Assembly: GCA_013399305.1 (NCBI GenBank) | Contig: VXAI01000068.1 | Location: forward strand, 2,294,798-2,358,797 | DNA length: 64,000 nucleotides | From: Rostratula benghalensis | Lineage: Eukaryota > Chordata > Aves > Charadriiformes > Rostratulidae | Direction of reading: 5' to 3' | Shown here: one piece after another, positions 60,608 to 64,000 of the stretch | Position numbering within the stretch: position 1 is the stretch's first letter | Layout: every line of letters starts with the position of its first letter | Program-made: the position numbers and the translations under genes | Notes under the pieces: model-generated | Told to the model about the DNA's origin: nothing | Databases searched by the model: none | The model's input: only the letters and a program-made list of their open reading frames with translations

Positions 60608-61855
60608 TCATAGAAATATAGAATAGTTTGGGTTGGAAGGGACCTTTAAAGGTCATCTAAACCAAATCCCCTTCAATGAGCAAGGTCATCTTCAACTAGT
60701 TCAGGTTGCTCAGAGCCTCCTCTAACCTGACCTTGAATGTTGCCAGGGATGGGCCAATGTCATTGTAAAAGTGTCTTCTTATCTCCAATCTAAATCTTCC
60801 CCCTTTTAGTTTAAAACCATTGCCCCTTCTCCTATCACAACAGGCCCTGCTAAAAAGCTTGTCCCCATCTTTCCTGTAGGCCCCCTTTAAGTACACATTG
60901 AGTGCACGTTGTAGGCTCATGTCTAGCTTTTCATCCATCAGTACTCTCAGAAGACCTTCTCAGGGCTACTCTCAATCCCCTCATCCCCTAGCCTGTATTG
61001 ATACTGGGGTTACCCCAACCCAGGTGAAAGACCCTGCACTTTGCCTTGTTGAACCTCAGGAGATTGACACAGGCCCCATTCTCAAGTCTGTCCAGGTCCT
61101 TCTGGATGTCATCCTGTCCCTTAGGTGTGTCAATCACACCACTCAGCTTGGTGTCATCTGCAAATTTGTGGAGGGTGCATTAATCACATGTCATCATTGA
61201 TTAAGATACTAACCTGTTCTGGTCCTGATTATCGATCCCTGAGGGACATCACTTGTCACTGATTTCCATTTGGACACTGAGGCCTCTGGATGTGACAATC
61301 CTACCAGTTCCTCATTCACCCAACAGTCCACACGTCAAATCCATATCTCTCCCATTTAGAGAGAAGGGTATTGTGGGGGGACTGTGTCAGAAGCCTTACA
61401 GATGTTCAGACGGGACATCTGTAAGTCTCCCCATGTCCACTGATGTAGTCAATCCATCGTAGAATGCCAGGTTGGTCAGGCAGGACCTGCCCATGGTGAA
61501 GCCATGCTGGCTGTCTTGAATCACCTCCCTGTCCTCCATGTGCACAGCTTCTAGAATGATCTGTTTCATCATCTTCCCAGGCACAGAGGTGAGGCTGACA
61601 GGTTGACAGTTCTCAGGGTCCTTCTTTCTACCTTTTTAAAAAATGAGTACAATATTTCTCTTTTTCCAGTATCTGGGGACTTCACCTGACTGCCGTAAAT
61701 TTTCAAATATCATGTGGAGTGGCTTGACAGCTACATTAGCCAGTTCCTGCAGGAATCTGGGCAGGTCTTGTGGACTTATCTATGTTCAGGTTCCTCAGGT
61801 GATCGTGAACCTTATCTTCTCTTGTGGTTCCCCCAACACCTGATTGTTCCACATA
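60608..61855 (-). mobile_element. CR1 LINE, 1.25-kb internally deleted copy
   Basis: The minus strand starts near 61855 with RT-region sequence ([69 protein letters not shown]). It continues with [22 protein letters not shown] sequence near 61150 and DEKLDMSLQRAL near 60910, and ends at the CR1 3' tail (CTATTCTATATTTCTATG) near 60608. It has many stops and frameshifts. A large internal deletion joins DEKLDMSLQRAL directly to NVYLKGAYRKDGDKLFS. It differs in sequence from the copy at 55945 and belongs to another, older subfamily. Confidence 0.93.
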
Positions 61856-63772
61856 GCCCAAGAAACCATTGCAGTGTATAAAGATGCTGTAACATCGGAA
61901 CTGAAATGAATCTCTTTAGATTTAGCAATGGGTTCCTCATGTCTTTATGTGCCCACCCATCAAAAGACTTTTCCTGAAAAATATTGAATCCCTGTGTGCC
62001 TATTCTCTACGCCTTCACCCAGCACTTTATGTCCTTTGTTTCTATCTCCCTTCTCAGCAAAGCTGATCCTGGGGTGATGACTTGAATCCTGACATTTTTT
62101 TCTCTCAGACTAAGGAACGCTGAAGGTTCATCCCCTTTTAAGTAAGCATTTAGAAGAGAGATGGAAGTTTCTTATTCTCTCTGTTATGGATTCATAAAGG
62201 CAGCCCAAAACTTACCAAGCTGAGTGGGCTCTACTGGGACCTACGTTTTACATTTTTTATCACTCTCTCAAGTCACAGAATCGGGCAGTAGTAGAGCTAG
62301 AAATGGGACCCCAGAGACCAGACTGCAAACTCCTGGCTGAAGTGATAGTCAGAGACATCTTTGCCTTCTTGCTCTGGAATTGCTACCTACCCCAGCCTGC
62401 TTAAGAGTTTCTGAAGTTCAAGCTATGAAGTAAGTATTGAAGTATGATGATAATTGATAGCATGGATACACACATGTTTCTTCGTTGAGTTCAAGTCTCC
62501 AAGCATTTTTTTGCCATTCAGCAATAGCTTGTAATTAATAGCTTTTGTGTGTATATCTATATGATAAAGGGTCTGCAAAAATATGATTGTAGAAAGGGAA
62601 TTGTTCCTGGGCTTTGGCTCTTTGTGTTGAGGAATTAGAACTGCAGCCTTCAGCGTTTCTGGAAACCCTGGGAGGTGTAAGCGTTGGCTTAGCTAAAAAG
62701 CTGAGTAATTCACTCAGAAAACAGTGAACAGTCTGCAGAGTGGTGGTTTTTTCTTTTTTTCCTCTGAGTTCTGCCAATGTATGTTATGGAAAAATGGCTA
62801 AATGAGGAAACTCATGAAAACATTTCCTCAATTCACACCTCCCACTCAACTGACAGTTCAAAAACTGAGTCAGAAAGGCTAAGAATTGCTCAAAAGTACT
62901 GTGGGAATTTGGCACAGGCTTTGGAGCCAGGATTTCATCTTCAGTTTGTAGTACAGTACCTACTGCTGTCATCAGCTGCCATGAATCTTGACCAGTGAAG
63001 ATCCTTCATTGACGATTAATGGTTCCAAGTCAATTACTTTTTCTCACCTCTTACTCAGATTTTTGATACTGGAAATCCTTTGAGGCTCTGTTTTGGCAAA
63101 GGAATAGCAAACGGCTGTTGTGTTAAACTCTGATTCCTGCACTTGTTACATAATTTAATAGATTGTGTTTAACTGTACTGTCCTGGCTATAGTTAATTAA
63201 AGAGTTGAAATACTGATGGATTGCCTGGCTAATGGTAAAAAGTGTTAATCGTGTGAGCAACAGGAGGCAGTTTTACTCCAAAGTTTGGGTGTTTTGTGAG
63301 CTGGTGTCTGGGTAACACCACATTCTGTAGAATAAGTTGCAACAGCTACTGCTTGTCAAATTCAGAATTTCAGCAGCTGAAAATCAGACATAGGAGATTC
63401 TGAACCTTGAGCCATCCCAGGCAGCTGGCTTAGAATAACGCTGAGTTCAAAAATACTTAGGGCTTATCTTAGGAGTAGTTCTTTATTATGACAGTTGTCT
63501 GTCCTGTAATTCATCAGTCTGGTATGTCATAAAGGAAATGCATATAAAAGCTGATAAAATAAGAATATAGATAATCAGATTCACAGATTCATACGGTGAT
63601 CCTTATTCATAACAGGTTTGGTTGATGCTATGTTTTTTTTTTTTTTATTTATTTCTTCTTTTTTGGCTATTTCAATGATAAAGCCAAAATCTACTGGAGT
63701 ATATTCTTACTGTATTAGAAGGGTGGGAGCAAGGGGAGAAATTGGGAGAAAGGAAGTTTCAGAATAAGCAGC

Positions 63773-64000
63773 AATCACAGAATCACAGACTATCAGAGAT
63801 TGGAAGGGACCTTGAAAGATCATCCAGTCCAATCTCCCTGCCAGAGCAGGAACACCTAGATCAGGTCACACAGGAATGCGTCCTGATGGGTTTTGAATGT
63901 CTCCAGAGAAGGAGACTCCACAACCTCTCTGGGCAGCCCCTTCCAGTGCTCCGTCACCCTCACTGTGAAGAAGTTTTTCCTCATATTTAAGTGGAACCTC
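63773..64000 (-). mobile_element. CR1 LINE, young copy running off right edge
   Basis: The plus strand begins AATCACAGAATCACAGACTATCAGAGATTGG and continues as the reverse complement of the 3' part of the copy at 55945-56996, from the tail back to [20 protein letters not shown]. By eye about 14 positions differ over the shared 225 bp, so it is the same young subfamily in opposite orientation. It continues beyond the window. Confidence 0.95.

Larger units (their letters stand above)
28840..64000 (+). other. TMEM163: TMEM163 gene, 5' portion (partial, runs off right edge)
   Basis: Two coding exons (29049-29202 and 34273-34392) join in phase 1 to give the first 91 residues and one base of TMEM163 (synaptic vesicle protein SV31). 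This is a six-TM cation-diffusion-facilitator-like protein that binds and exports zinc in vesicular and plasma membranes. The human protein is 289 residues over eight exons, as I recall, so about two thirds of the coding sequence is missing here. Intron 1 is 5070 nt and intron 2 is at least 29.6 kb. Its divergent position relative to ACMSD matches the human order. The left boundary is an estimate of the start site. Confidence 0.9.
34393..64000 (+). other. TMEM163 intron 2 (partial)
   Basis: Begins GTGAGT and extends to the right edge without a recognised exon 3. I looked for the conserved next coding block (VSVMRYSASAFGFAFDAILD-like) and did not find it. The intron holds a 940-base N gap, eight CR1 fragments on both strands (all right of 37.2 kb), and a 19-bp tandem duplication at 55363-55400. 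Stretches between these, including 34.4-37.2 kb, 39.5-41.5 kb, 42.5-45.9 kb, 46.5-50.6 kb, 50.9-55.9 kb, 57.0-60.6 kb and 61.9-63.7 kb, show nothing I can identify. Confidence 0.8.

Noticed and set aside
34393..64000. TMEM163 exon 3
   Set aside because: No block resembling the conserved TM1-TM2 segment was found by eye; not annotated because I cannot support a position.
1..64000. CRISPR arrays, rRNA, tRNA, bacterial operons, endogenous retrovirus
   Set aside because: No spaced direct repeats, no cloverleaf candidates noticed, no paired LTRs or gag/pol motifs; the only reverse-transcriptase sequence is CR1 LINE.

Overview
This is a vertebrate nuclear DNA window, almost certainly from a bird. 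Three things point to this: CR1 LINE fragments are the only abundant interspersed repeat, no Alu/B1/L1-type repeats are seen, and two conserved vertebrate genes sit head to head in large AT-rich introns and intergenic DNA. No bacterial operon, CRISPR array, rRNA or tRNA was found. I cannot name the species from sequence alone.

Layout. (1) About 1-6450, minus strand: the 5' end of ACMSD (2-amino-3-carboxymuconate-6-semialdehyde decarboxylase). Coding exon 1 is at 6397-6453 and encodes MKIDIHSHILPKEWPDLKK. Coding exon 2 is at 2919-2963 and encodes RYGYGGWVQLDHHCK. The rest of the gene lies off the left edge. (2) About 6.5-28.3 kb: intergenic DNA between two divergent promoters. It holds one old CR1, a CTCF-like core motif, an NF-Y/RFX X-box-like module and a T22 tract. 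(3) About 28.3-30.05 kb: a strong CpG island covering the promoter, 5' leader and first coding exon (29049-29202) of TMEM163, plus strand. (4) 29.2-64 kb: TMEM163 intron 1 (5.07 kb), coding exon 2 (34273-34392), and at least 29.6 kb of intron 2, which contains a 940-base assembly gap (41563-42502) and eight CR1 fragments. Exon 3 was not found; it may lie in the gap or beyond the right edge.

The genes do not form a functional unit. ACMSD is a cytosolic zinc decarboxylase of the kynurenine pathway, which diverts tryptophan carbon from quinolinate/NAD synthesis. TMEM163 is a multi-pass zinc-binding, zinc-efflux membrane protein of vesicles and plasma membrane. The promoters differ: TMEM163 has a TATA-less CpG island, whereas ACMSD has an AT-rich, CpG-poor upstream region with an HNF1/HNF4-like motif. 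The same divergent order, as I recall it, exists on human chromosome 2q21, so this is conserved synteny.

None of the exons was visible as a long ORF; they were recognised as short coding blocks with correct splice sites. The long ORFs in the window are CpG-island shadows, N-gap artefacts or CR1 reverse-transcriptase remnants. I found no convincing undescribed biological system. The best leads are the overlapping upstream ORFs in the TMEM163 leader, a 296-nt open block bounded by good splice signals 2.2 kb upstream of the CpG island, and the candidate regulatory modules between the promoters.
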